Of a stretch of 64,000 nt of DNA, positions 19,878-27,916 are shown piece by piece; positions within the stretch are counted from its first letter, which is position 1, and each line of letters opens with the position of its first letter. The position numbers and the translations under genes are program-made. Below the pieces are notes generated by a model that was not told where the DNA came from, ran no database searches, and worked only from the letters and a program-made list of their open reading frames with translations. Source of the DNA: Cellulomonas marina (GTDB lineage Bacteria; Actinomycetota; Actinomycetes; Actinomycetales; Cellulomonadaceae); assembly GCF_900111925.1 (NCBI RefSeq), contig NZ_FOKA01000005.1:124001-188000 (forward strand), in the 5' to 3' direction.

Positions 19878-20375
19878 TCAGCGGTAGTTGACGAACTGGA
19901 GCGCCGCGTCGACGTCGGCGTCCTTCAGCAGGGCGATGGCGGCCTGGAGGTCGTCGCGGCTCTTGCTGGACACGCGCAGCTCGTCGCCCTGGATCTGCGC
20001 CTTGACGGTCTTCGGCGCCTCGTCGCGCAGGAGCTTGGCGAGCTTCTTGGCGATCTCGCTCGACAGCCCCTCCTTGATCCCGGCGACGAGCCGGTACTCC
20101 TTGCCGGACGGCTTGGGCTCGCCGTCGCCGAGGTCGAGCGCCTTGAGCGAGATGCCGCGCTTGATGAGCTTGGTCTGGAAGACGTCGAGCACGGCGAGCA
20201 CGCGCTCGGGGGAGTTGGCGACGAGCAGGACGCTCTCACCGCTCCAGTCGATCGACGCGCCGACACCCTTGAAGTCGTAGCGCTGCGCGATCTCCTTGGC
20301 GGCCTGGTTGAGGGCGTTGTCGACCTCCTGCCGGTCGACCTTGCTGACGACGTCGAACGAGGAGTCCGAGGCCAC
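19878..20375 (-). CDS. yajQ: YajQ family cyclic-di-GMP-binding protein
   Basis: The 165-aa length matches the YajQ/UPF0234 family. The start segment [20 protein letters not shown], the central [12 protein letters not shown] and the end ALQFVNYR are diagnostic. Some homologues bind c-di-GMP and act as transcription co-regulators; whether this one does cannot be told. The GTG at 20375 is chosen because upstream in-frame sequence is Arg/Pro-rich and non-conserved. The gene is convergent with htpX and lies about 200 nt from tRNA-Tyr on the other strand. Confidence 0.93.
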   Translation of the reverse strand: MASDSSFDVVSKVDRQEVDNALNQAAKEIAQRYDFKGVGASIDWSGESVLLVANSPERVLAVLDVFQTKLIKRGISLKALDLGDGEPKPSGKEYRLVAGIKEGLSSEIAKKLAKLLRDEAPKTVKAQIQGDELRVSSKSRDDLQAAIALLKDADVDAALQFVNYR

Positions 20376-20578
20376 GGGGCGCCTCCTGGGGTCGGGGGCC
20401 GGTGAGGCCCGCGGGACGGTGCTCCGGGCGCGTGCCCGGCCGCGGCCAGCCTGCCACGACCGCGCGCGCCGGGGCCCGTCGGCACGGGGGGCGGACGATC
20501 GCGCGGGGCTGGGGACGGTCCGCGCGCGGACCGTGTCCGCAGCACCGCGTCGCGTCGGGTAAGGTCTCCTACCGCCGC

Positions 20579-20660
20579 GGCGGGTTACCCGAGTGGCCAA
20601 AGGGGGCTGACTGTAAATCAGCTGGCAACGCCTACGGGGGTTCGAATCCCTCACCCGCCA
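20579..20660 (+). tRNA. tRNA-Tyr (GTA)
   Basis: The acceptor stem GGCGGGT/ACCCGCC, the anticodon stem GCTGA/TCAGC around a loop with GTA at 20613-20615, a variable arm, and the T-arm with TTCGAAT are all present. The gene is 82 nt without an encoded CCA. A TAAGGT -10-like hexamer sits at 20560, just upstream. Confidence 0.95.
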
Positions 20661-20668
20661 CCGCAGCG

Positions 20669-20704
20669 ACGACGGCCCGGACCCGACCAGGTCCGGGCCG
20701 TCGT
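20669..20704 (+). terminator. terminator after tRNA-Tyr
   Basis: A perfect 15-bp stem, ACGACGGCCCGGACC against GGTCCGGGCCGTCGT, with a 6-nt loop, begins 9 nt after the tRNA. No U-tract. Confidence 0.8.
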
Positions 20705-20871
20705 GCGTCGCGACTCGGCCGGGTCGGCACCGTGTCGCAACCGCGCCACGACAGGCGCCGCTGCGGGCGACCCAGCTGCACGGCCGGCCCGGCACGCACC
20801 TCCCACGAGCCCGGCGCCGGCCCGACGGCGATTTCGTGGCGGCCGCAGGGCCGTGTATCTTGGTCGACGCT

Positions 20872-20944
20872 GCCCCGATAGCTCAGTCGGCAGAGCGTCT
20901 CCATGGTAAGGAGAAGGTCAAGGGTTCGATTCCCTTTCGGGGCT
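20872..20944 (+). tRNA. tRNA-Thr (GGT)
   Basis: Acceptor stem GCCCCGA/TCGGGGC with discriminator T, D-arm TAGCTCAG, anticodon stem TCTCC/GGAGA with GGT at 20905-20907, and T-loop TTCGATT are present; 73 nt. A -10-like TATCTT lies about 15 nt upstream. Confidence 0.96.
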
Positions 20945-20998
20945 CTGTGCACGTCCTCCAGCGGTCCCGCCCCTGCGGCGGCCGGAGGCGGTGCGCGA

Positions 20999-21072
20999 GG
21001 CGGGGTAGCTCAGTTGGTGAGAGCGCACGACTCATAATCGTGAGGTCGCGGGTTCGAACCCCGCTCCCGCTA
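20999..21072 (+). tRNA. tRNA-Met (CAT), elongator type
   Basis: 74 nt. The acceptor stem closes with G-U pairs at both ends. The anticodon stem CACGA/TCGTG surrounds CAT (21033-21035). The first position is paired, unlike the mismatched 1-72 pair of initiator tRNAs, so I call it elongator. It precedes rpmG, a conserved actinobacterial order. Confidence 0.94.
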
Positions 21073-21080
21073 CCGCTCCC

Positions 21081-21111
21081 GGTCCCGGTGGTGCACGGCG
21101 CCACCGGGACC
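21081..21111 (+). terminator. terminator after tRNA-Met
   Basis: A perfect 11-bp stem, GGTCCCGGTGG against CCACCGGGACC, with a 9-nt loop, starts 8 nt after the tRNA gene. rpmG begins 75 nt further on. Confidence 0.7.
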
Positions 21112-21185
21112 ACCGCATGCAGCGCGTCGGCCGGCGCGTCGCGAGTCCAGCAGCAGGCGCCGCAGGCGCGAGAGGTGGCAAGGCC

Positions 21186-21356
21186 ATGGCCAGCAAGTCC
21201 CAGGACGTCCGTCCGAAGATCACGCTCGCGTGCACGGAGTGCAAGGAGCGGAACTACATCACGAAGAAGAACCGTCGGAACAACCCCGACCGGCTCGAGA
21301 TGAAGAAGTTCTGCCCGCGCGAGAACAAGCACACGGTCCACCGCGAGACCCGCTGA
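21186..21356 (+). CDS. rpmG: 50S ribosomal protein L33
   Basis: A 56-aa basic protein of the large ribosomal subunit. [20 protein letters not shown] is the L33 signature. The first zinc-ribbon pair CTEC (C-x-x-C) is intact, but the second pair is incomplete: FCPREN has one Cys and then Glu where zinc-binding forms have C-P-x-C. So it keeps three cysteines, intermediate between the zinc-binding (C+) and cysteine-free (C-) forms known in actinobacteria. The ATG at 21186 follows GAGAGGTGG. It is followed 11 nt later by the hadA-like gene. Confidence 0.97.
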   Translation: MASKSQDVRPKITLACTECKERNYITKKNRRNNPDRLEMKKFCPRENKHTVHRETR

Positions 21357-21367
21357 CCCCGCGCGCC

Positions 21368-21826
21368 GTGGCGGTCGACCCCGGGTACGCCGGGCGGGTC
21401 TACCCGCCCACGGCGCCCTACGAGGTGGGGCGCGAGGCCCTGCGCGAGTTCGCCGAGGCCGTCGGCTCCGCGCACCCGGCCCACGTCGACGCCGCGGCGG
21501 CCCGGGCGCTCGGTCACCCGGACGTCGTCGCACCGCCCACCTACGCGGTCGTCGTCGCCCAGCGCGCCGAGGCCCAGCTCGTCCAGGACCCCGCTGCTGG
21601 GATCGACTTCAGCCGCGTCGTGCACGCCGACGAGCGCTTCACCCACCACCGGCCGATCCACGCGGGCGACCGGCTCGTGACCGTCCTGCACGTCGACGCG
21701 ATCACCACCCGGGCCGGGCTGAGCATGGTGAGCACCCGCTGCGAGATCGCCGACGAGGCGGGGGAGCCCGTGGCCACCGTCCGCTCCACGCTCGCCGTCC
21801 GCGGCGACGAGGGGGCGCCGGCATGA
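21368..21826 (+). CDS. MaoC-like dehydratase, N-terminal-domain type (HadA-like)
   Basis: The 152-aa product is a single hotdog-fold domain of the FAS1-like dehydratase / UPF0336 family. In mycobacteria HadA pairs with a HadB to form a (3R)-hydroxyacyl-ACP dehydratase. The opening GYAGRVYPPTAPYEVGREAL and FSRVVHADERFTHHRPIHAGD fit the family. The catalytic hydratase motif is not expected in this non-catalytic partner. The GTG at 21368 is chosen 11 nt after rpmG. The stop overlaps the next gene's ATG by 4 bp, so the two subunits are coupled. A mycolate role is unlikely in a Cellulomonas-like organism; the acyl substrate is unknown. Confidence 0.85.
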   Translation: MAVDPGYAGRVYPPTAPYEVGREALREFAEAVGSAHPAHVDAAAARALGHPDVVAPPTYAVVVAQRAEAQLVQDPAAGIDFSRVVHADERFTHHRPIHAGDRLVTVLHVDAITTRAGLSMVSTRCEIADEAGEPVATVRSTLAVRGDEGAPA

Positions 21827-22278
21827 GCGCGCCGACGCCGGCCGCCGTCCCCGTCGGCCGTCCCGCGCTCGACGATCTCGTCGTCGGGCAGGAGGTCGCC
21901 CGCGCCACGGTCGACGTCGACCGTGCGCGGCTCGTGCACTACGCGGCGGCGTCCGGGGACCGCAACCCCATCCACTGGAACGAGCGGTTCGCGCGCGAGG
22001 TCGGCCTGCCCGGCGTCATCGCGCACGGCATGTGGACGATGGGCGCGGCCGCGTCCGTCGTCACGGCGTGGGCCGGGGACCCCGGCGCAGTCGTCGACTA
22101 CGGGGTGCGGTTCACGCGGCCGGTCCCGGTGCCGGACCCCGGGGCCGCCCAGGTCGAGGTCGTCGCCACCGTCGGCGCGCTCGACGCCGACGCCGGCACC
22201 GCGCGCGTCGACCTGACCGTCACCGCCGAGGGGCAGCGCGTCCTCGGGAAGGCCCAGGCGGTCGTGCGGCTCCGCTGA
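21823..22278 (+). CDS. MaoC-family acyl dehydratase (HadB-like, catalytic)
   Basis: The 151-aa hotdog-fold protein keeps the hydratase-2 motif: ASGDRNPIHWNE with the catalytic Asp and His at about residues 46 and 51, followed by PGVIAHGMWTMG. It is the catalytic partner of the preceding HadA-like protein, overlapping it by 4 bp (ATGA). It likely dehydrates or hydrates beta-hydroxyacyl thioesters. It ends convergent with the LacI-type regulator 70 nt away. In related genomes murB usually follows directly; here a transporter module intervenes. Confidence 0.88.
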   Translation: MSAPTPAAVPVGRPALDDLVVGQEVARATVDVDRARLVHYAAASGDRNPIHWNERFAREVGLPGVIAHGMWTMGAAASVVTAWAGDPGAVVDYGVRFTRPVPVPDPGAAQVEVVATVGALDADAGTARVDLTVTAEGQRVLGKAQAVVRLR

Positions 22279-22348
22279 CGGCCCTCGCGGCCGCCACCGC
22301 CGGGCGCGTGGGCGTCGGGTGGTCGGCCGGCTCCCGGGGGTGCTCCGC

Positions 22349-23410
22349 TCAGCCCGGTGCCCGGCCCGTCGTCGTGCCCAGGCGCTGCGTCGTCGGCAGC
22401 ACGACCGGCTCCGGGTCCTCGCCGTCGAGGATCCGCGCGGCCGCCTCACCCACGGCCCGCCCCTTGTCGGCGAGCGGCTGCACCACCGACCGCAGCACGT
22501 CGGGGGCCAGCCAGGGCAGGTCGATCCCGTCGATGCCCGCCACCGAGACGTCCTCGGGCACGCGCAGGCCCAGCTCCCGCGCCGCGAGCAGGACGCCCGA
22601 GGCCAGCAGGTCGCTCTGCGCCAGGACGGCGGTCGGGCGGTCGGGCCGGTCCAGCAGCGCGTGACCTGCGGTGCGGCCGTGCTCGACGAGCGAGGCCGGC
22701 GCCTCCCACACCGCGACGGGCTCCACGCCGGCGTCCCGCACCCCGGCCAGGCGCCGCCGCGTCACCGGCCACGTCGCGGACGCCTCCCGCTCGGCGTCCA
22801 CCGGCCCCTCGCGCCGGTCCCCGCGCATGGGCAGGGTGACCACCGCGACGCGCCGGTGCCCCAGCGCGACGACGTCGGCCGTCATCTCGGCGTAGCCCTG
22901 CCGGTCGGTCACCGAGACGATGGTGCCGCGCGCCGGCGGCTCGCCCTCGAGCACGACGAGCGGGACCCCGCGCCGCTCGAGCGTCCGTCGGGGCGGCTCC
23001 TCGAGCAGGCTGCCCGACAGGAGGACGGCGACGTCCATCGCCGCGGACTCCAGGAGCGGGTCGACGGCGGGTGCGCCCTCGCCCTCGGAGGCGGGGATGA
23101 GCAGGACGCCGAGCCCGAGAGGTCCCAGCGTGGAGACGAGTCCGTCGAGGAACTGGACCGACACGGGGTCGCGGAAGGCCCGCGCCAGCGCGTCGCCGAC
23201 GACCACCCCCACGATGCCGGAGCGCCCGCTGCGCAGCTGGCGTCCCAGCGGGTTGGGCCCGACGTAGGACAGGGCGGCCGCCGCGTCGAGCACCTTCTGG
23301 CGGGTCGCCGGGGTGATGGGACCGGCCCCGGAGAAGGCGAGGGAGGCCGTGGAGACGGAGACGCCCGCGGCACCGGCGACGTCCGCCAGCGTCGGTCGAC
23401 GCGTCCCCAT
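22349..23410 (-). CDS. LacI-family transcriptional regulator
   Basis: The 353-aa protein has an N-terminal helix-turn-helix (RPTLADVAGAAGVSVSTASL, about residues 5-24) and hinge helix, followed by a periplasmic-binding-protein-like effector domain from about residue 60 (GIVGVVVGDALARAF). The C-terminal part VAGIDGIDLPWLAPDVLRSV fits the family. It lies 83 nt downstream of the broken ABC exporter on the same strand, so it probably shares the transcript. The AAGCGCTT palindrome at 25294-25301 is a plausible operator for it. Ligand unknown; sugars are the common case. Confidence 0.9.
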   Translation of the reverse strand: MGTRRPTLADVAGAAGVSVSTASLAFSGAGPITPATRQKVLDAAAALSYVGPNPLGRQLRSGRSGIVGVVVGDALARAFRDPVSVQFLDGLVSTLGPLGLGVLLIPASEGEGAPAVDPLLESAAMDVAVLLSGSLLEEPPRRTLERRGVPLVVLEGEPPARGTIVSVTDRQGYAEMTADVVALGHRRVAVVTLPMRGDRREGPVDAEREASATWPVTRRRLAGVRDAGVEPVAVWEAPASLVEHGRTAGHALLDRPDRPTAVLAQSDLLASGVLLAARELGLRVPEDVSVAGIDGIDLPWLAPDVLRSVVQPLADKGRAVGEAAARILDGEDPEPVVLPTTQRLGTTTGRAPG

Positions 23411-23493
23411 GCCACCTCCGCTGCTCGGGCCGGCGGCGCGGGGCCTCCGCGCCGGCGGTCAGCCTAGCGAGGGGACCGGGCGGCGGCGGGACG

Positions 23494-25259
23494 TCACGCC
23501 CCCTGCGCGCGCTCCAGGCGCGCGTACCGCCCGCCCGCGGCGACGAGCCCGTCGCGCGTCCCGACCTCCACCACCCGCGCGTCGTCCAGGACGACGATGC
23601 GGTCGGCGGAGCGGATCGTCGAGAGCCGGTGGGCGACGACGAGCGTCGTCCGGCCGCGCATGAGCCGCCCGAGCGCCTCCTGCACCGCGGCCTCCGACTC
23701 GGGGTCGAGCGCGAACGTGGCCTCGTCGAGCAGGAGGATGCGCGGGTCCCGGACGAGCGCCCGCGCGATGGCGATGCGCTGGCGCTGCCCGCCGGACAGC
23801 CGCGCCCCGCGCTCGCCGACCACGGTGTCCCAGCCGTCGGGCAGGGCGTCGACGAGCCCCGCGGCGTTCGCGTCGACGAGCGCCTGCCGGATCCGCTCGT
23901 CGGTCAGGCGTGGCAGGCCGTAGGCGACGTTGTCGCGGATGGAGCCCTCGAACAGCACGGACTCCTGCGGGACGACCGAGACCCAGCGGCGGACGGTGCG
24001 CAGGTCGAGGTCGGCGGTGTCCTGCCCGTCGACGAGCACGCGCCCGGCGGTGGGCCGCAGGAACCCCAGCACGAGGTTGAGCACCGTGGACTTGCCGGAG
24101 CCCGACGGCCCGACGAAGGCCACCGTCTCGCCCGGCCGCACGTCCAGGCTGACGTCGACGAGGGCGTCCCGCGCGGCCTCCGGGTAGCGGAAGCGGACCG
24201 CGTCCAGCGTGAGCCTGCCGTGCACCTCCGCCACGCCCGCGCGGCCCTCGTTCTCCTCCAGGTCCGGCTCCTGCATGACCTCGGCGATCGAGCGCACCGA
24301 CTCCAGCCCGCGCGCGCCGACGGGCAGGAGCATGAGCAGGTTCGTCAGCGCGCCGGTGAGCAGGGCGAAGTACGACGAGATCTGCACGACCTCGCCGGCC
24401 GAGACCGCCACGAGCCCCGTGAGCGAGACCCACGCGGCGAGCACGAGGCACAGGACCCCCAGCAGCTGCAGGCCGACCCAGGACATGGACGCGAAGCGCC
24501 CGTTGAGCACGTCGAGCGTGAGCCCGGCCGACCGCACGCCCTCCGCACCGGCGGCGAACGCTCGCGCGCCGTCCGCTCCAGGCCGTGCGCGCGGGTGATG
24601 GGCATGAGCGTGGCCATCTCGCCCACACGGGCCGAGAAGTGCTCGACCTCGCGCCGGAACGTGGCGTTGTACTCCCGGCTCCGCAGCCCCAGGACGTACC
24701 GCAGCACCACGGCCAGGGGGATCGTCAGCGCGTAGACCGGCAGGAACTGCGGCACGGCCAGCGCCGTCATGACGACCGCCCCGGTCACGACCATCGTCGC
24801 CGACAGCAGCGGGTGCGCGACCTGCTGCAGCATGAGCTCGACGTTCTCCACGTCGCGCACCACCTTGGTCTGCACGATGGAGGCGCTGGTGCGCGAGTGG
24901 AAGCCGATGGACATGCTCTGCAGCCGCGCGGTCAGCCCGTTCCGCAGGTCGGCGCCGATCTGCCGCACGGCGCCCATGTACCGCTTCGTGTACTGCACGT
25001 GGTTGGGGTAGTTCTGCAGCAGGGTGACGACCGCGACGGCGGCCCAGGTCCACAGCTCGCGCAGCGGCCCGCCGGCGACGAGGACGTCGATGACCTTCCC
25101 GGTGACGACGGGCATGAGCCACAGCGGCACGTCCTTGACCGCGAAGAACGCGACGGCGACGAGCACCTGGCGGCGGTGGTGGCCGAGCAGGCGGAGGACC
25201 GAGCGGAGGGGGCGGTCGCCGTCGACCGCGAGGGGGTCGAGGCGGGGGCGGGAGGGCAC
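23494..25259 (-). pseudogene. ABC exporter (fused membrane and ATPase domains), split by a single frameshift
   Basis: The N-terminal part (from the GTG at 25259 to about 24570) encodes the membrane domain, with segments such as QYTKRYMGAVRQIGADLRNG. The rest of the membrane domain (ending near LLPVGARGLESVRSIAEVMQ) and the ATPase domain continue in another frame: Walker A GPSGSGKST, signature LSGGQRQR, Walker B ILLLDEAT. The frame changes within about 24560-24572, a GC-alternating run (CTCGCGCGCC). Restoring one base gives an unbroken protein of about 588 aa, the normal length for a half-size exporter. It may be a real inactivating mutation, a phase-variable site or a sequencing error. Divergent from the MFS gene; followed by the lacI-type gene. 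Confidence 0.9.
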
Positions 25260-25292
25260 GGGACCATCCTGCGCCGAACGAGGGCCGCCGCG

Positions 25293-25302
25293 AAAGCGCT
25301 TA
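25293..25302. promoter_or_regulatory. candidate LacI-family operator between the ABC exporter and MFS genes
   Basis: The sequence AAAGCGCTTA contains the perfect palindrome AAGCGCTT, with the central CG typical of LacI-family operators. It sits in the 94-bp divergent region between the exporter start (25259, minus) and the MFS start (25354, plus), near a LacI-type gene. A single site could control both directions. Confidence 0.5.
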
Positions 25303-25353
25303 CCACGTGGACGTCCGGCCGCCGGTGCGCCGTGGGCACGGCAGGCTGGGCGG

Positions 25354-26643
25354 GTGACCACCCCGACCCCGGCCGCCGCCACGTCCCTGCCCCCGCGCGT
25401 CGTCGGCCGCGCCTCGGCCGCCGTCTTCGCGGCGTTCTTCCTCGCCGGCCTGAACTTCGCCAGCTGGGCGTCCCGCCTGCCGGCCATCCGCGACGGCCTC
25501 GGGCTCAGCCAGGGGCAGGTCGGCCTGCTCCTGCTCGTCGGGTCGGTGGGGTCCCTCGTCGCGCTGCCGCTGTCCGGGCTCGTCGTCGAGCGGCTCGGCG
25601 CGCGGCGGACCGTGCTGGCGTTCGCCGTGCTCAACGCGGCCGGGCTGACGGTGGGTGCCGTGGGGGTGGCGCTCGGGCAGGTGGTGGTCGTCGCCGCCGG
25701 CCTCCTGCTGTTCGGCGTCGGCACCGGCGTGTGGGACGCGAGCATGAACATGGAGGGCGCGGCCGTGGAGCGCGCCCTGGGCCGCTCGATCATGCCGCGG
25801 TACCACGCCGGCTTCTCCTTCGGGACCGTGGCCGCGGCGGCCCTGGCGGCCGTCCTCGCGGGGCTCGACGTGCCGGTCGTCGTCCACCTGCCCGCCGTCC
25901 TGCTGCTGTCGACGGTCGCGGTGGCGGTCGCGGTGCGGTCCTTCCTCCCGGGGACGGACGAGGCCGCACCGGGGGCCGACGGGCCGGACCACGCCGGGCG
26001 CGTGGCGGACCCGGCCGCCCCGGCGGACGGGCCCCGACGCGGTGCCGGCGGTGCCCTGGACGCCTGGCGCGAGCCGCGCACGCTGCTCATCGGCCTCGTC
26101 GTCCTGGGGGCGGCACTGACGGAGGGGGCCGCCAACGACTGGGTCAGCCTCGCGGTGGTCGACGGCTTCGGCACCACCGACGCCGTGGGGGCGGTCGGCT
26201 TCGGGGTGTTCGTCACGGCGATGACCGTGGGCCGCATCGCCGGCACCCGGGTGCTCGACCGGTTCGGCCGCGTCGCCGTGCTCCGCGCGGCGGCGGTGCT
26301 GGCGATCGTGGGCCTGCTCGCCTTCTCCCTGGTCGGGCCGCTGTGGCTCGCGCTCGTGGGCGTCGTGGCGTGGGGGCTGGGCGCCGCGCTCGGGTTCCCC
26401 GTGGGCATGAGCGCTGCGGCCGACGACCCCGCCCGCGCCACCGCGCGCGTCAGCGTCGTCTCGACGATCGGGTACTCGGCGTTCCTCGCCGGCCCGCCGC
26501 TGCTGGGGTTCCTGGCCGAGCACGTGGGGTACCGCACGGCCCTCCTCGCGGTGGTCGTGCCCGTCGTGGTGAGCCTGCTCGTCGTGCGCGCGGCGGCTCC
26601 CGAGGACGGGCCCGGCCCCGCACCCGTGCGGGGCGCGTCCTAG
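25354..26643 (+). CDS. MFS transporter (YbjJ-like)
   Basis: The 429-aa membrane protein has about twelve hydrophobic segments. The opening FFLAGLNFASWASRLPAIRD and the loop LVVERLGARRTV, a variant of the MFS motif between helices 2 and 3, resemble the YbjJ-type subfamily. A hydrophilic Asp/Ala/Pro/Gly-rich central loop (about residues 203-230) separates the two halves. Substrate unknown. The GTG at 25354 follows a GGCGGG stretch. Divergent from the ABC exporter with a candidate LacI operator between; 22 nt upstream of murB, so murB may partly depend on its transcript. Confidence 0.85.
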   Translation: MTTPTPAAATSLPPRVVGRASAAVFAAFFLAGLNFASWASRLPAIRDGLGLSQGQVGLLLLVGSVGSLVALPLSGLVVERLGARRTVLAFAVLNAAGLTVGAVGVALGQVVVVAAGLLLFGVGTGVWDASMNMEGAAVERALGRSIMPRYHAGFSFGTVAAAALAAVLAGLDVPVVVHLPAVLLLSTVAVAVAVRSFLPGTDEAAPGADGPDHAGRVADPAAPADGPRRGAGGALDAWREPRTLLIGLVVLGAALTEGAANDWVSLAVVDGFGTTDAVGAVGFGVFVTAMTVGRIAGTRVLDRFGRVAVLRAAAVLAIVGLLAFSLVGPLWLALVGVVAWGLGAALGFPVGMSAAADDPARATARVSVVSTIGYSAFLAGPPLLGFLAEHVGYRTALLAVVVPVVVSLLVVRAAAPEDGPGPAPVRGAS

Positions 26644-26665
26644 CGGCGCGGACTAGCCTGGGCGC

Positions 26666-27916
26666 GTGGAGACCCCTCGCACGATCGACCTGCTCGACGC
26701 CGTCGGCGGGCTCGCGGCCGGCGGGCCCGACGCGGACGCGTGCGCCCTCCTCCCGCCGCCGCCCCTGCCGGCCGAGCTGCAGCCGTCGGCCGGGGGAGCG
26801 GGTGCCGGTGGTGCGCCGCTGCTGGCCGACCTCACGACGCTGCACGTCGGGGGACCGGCGGACCGGTACGTGGAGGCGACGTCCGAGGAGGAGCTCGTCA
26901 CCGCCGTGCGCGACGCCGACGCCGCCGGCGAGCCGGTGCTGGTCCTCGGCGGCGGTTCCAACCTCCTCGTGGCGGACGCCGGCTTCCCCGGGCTCGTCGT
27001 CCGGGACGTGCGCACCGGTGTGCAGGTGCCGGACGCCTCCGCCTGCGCCGGCGTGACGCTGACCGTCCCCGCCGGGACGCCGTGGGAGGACCTCGTCGAC
27101 CACGTCGTCGACAACGAGCTCGTCGGGCTCGAGGCGCTCGCGGGCATCCCCGGCTCCACGGGCGCCGCGCCCGTGCAGAACATCGGCGCATACGGCCAGG
27201 AGGTCGCGCAGACGATCGCGCAGGTGCGCGTGTGGGACCGCGGACGCGGTGCCGTCCGGACGCTGCCGCTCGTGACGCTCGCGTTCGGCTACCGCACGTC
27301 GCTGCTCAAGCGGTCGATGCAGCCGGGCTTCGCGGAGCCGGTGCGCCGCGGGGACGCGACGCCCGACCCGCGGGCGCCGTGGCGGCCGACCCCGCGCTAC
27401 GTCGTGCTCGACGTGACGTTCCAGCTCCGGCCCGGGTCGCTCGGGGCGCCGGTCACCTACGCCGAGCTGGCGCGGGCGCTGGACGTCCCCGTCGGCGGTC
27501 GCGCCCCGCTCGGCGACGTGCGCGCGGCCGTCCTCGCCCTGCGGCGGGGCAAGGGCATGGTCCTGGACCCGGCGGACGCGGACACCAGCAGCGCGGGCTC
27601 GTTCTTCACCAACCCCGTGCTCGACGAGGCGGCCGCCGCCGCGCTGCCCGCCGAGGCACCGCGCTGGCCCGTGCCGGGGGAGCCGGGTCGGGTCAAGACG
27701 AGCGCGGCCTGGCTCATCGAGCACGCGGGGTTCCACCGCGGCTGGGGGCACGGCGCGGCCTCGCTGTCGACGAAGCACACGCTCGCGGTGACGAACCGCG
27801 GGGCCGCGACGGCCGCCGACGTCCTCGGCGTGGCCCGTGCGGTCCGCGACGGCGTGGCCCGGCGCTTCGGCGTCCGCCTCGAGCCGGAACCCGTGCTGGT
27901 GGGCGTCAGCCTCTGA
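26666..27916 (+). CDS. murB: UDP-N-acetylenolpyruvoylglucosamine reductase
   Basis: MurB reduces UDP-GlcNAc-enolpyruvate to UDP-MurNAc with NADPH and FAD in peptidoglycan precursor synthesis. Visible motifs: LVLGGGSNLLVAD (FAD), AGIPGSTGAAPVQNIGAYGQE (written as GIPGSTGAAPVQNIGAYG), YRTSLLKR, and SSAGSFFTNP with the catalytic serine. The product is 416 aa, about 55 residues longer at the N-terminus than usual; the family core starts at LADLTTLHVGGPADRYV. The GTG at 26666 is the best-supported start but an internal start near the core cannot be excluded. Convergent with the adenosine deaminase, overlapping 11 bp at the 3' ends. Confidence 0.94.
   Translation: METPRTIDLLDAVGGLAAGGPDADACALLPPPPLPAELQPSAGGAGAGGAPLLADLTTLHVGGPADRYVEATSEEELVTAVRDADAAGEPVLVLGGGSNLLVADAGFPGLVVRDVRTGVQVPDASACAGVTLTVPAGTPWEDLVDHVVDNELVGLEALAGIPGSTGAAPVQNIGAYGQEVAQTIAQVRVWDRGRGAVRTLPLVTLAFGYRTSLLKRSMQPGFAEPVRRGDATPDPRAPWRPTPRYVVLDVTFQLRPGSLGAPVTYAELARALDVPVGGRAPLGDVRAAVLALRRGKGMVLDPADADTSSAGSFFTNPVLDEAAAAALPAEAPRWPVPGEPGRVKTSAAWLIEHAGFHRGWGHGAASLSTKHTLAVTNRGAATAADVLGVARAVRDGVARRFGVRLEPEPVLVGVSL

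Noticed and set aside
20579..21072. Integration site or mobile element at the tRNA genes
   Set aside because: No direct duplication of a tRNA 3' end, no integrase and no foreign-composition segment downstream.
25260..26537. Fusion of the ABC exporter to an upstream frame antisense to the MFS gene
   Set aside because: The upstream part is the antisense of the MFS gene, Ser/Thr/Arg/Pro-rich, and lacks domains; GTG at 25259 gives a normal exporter length.
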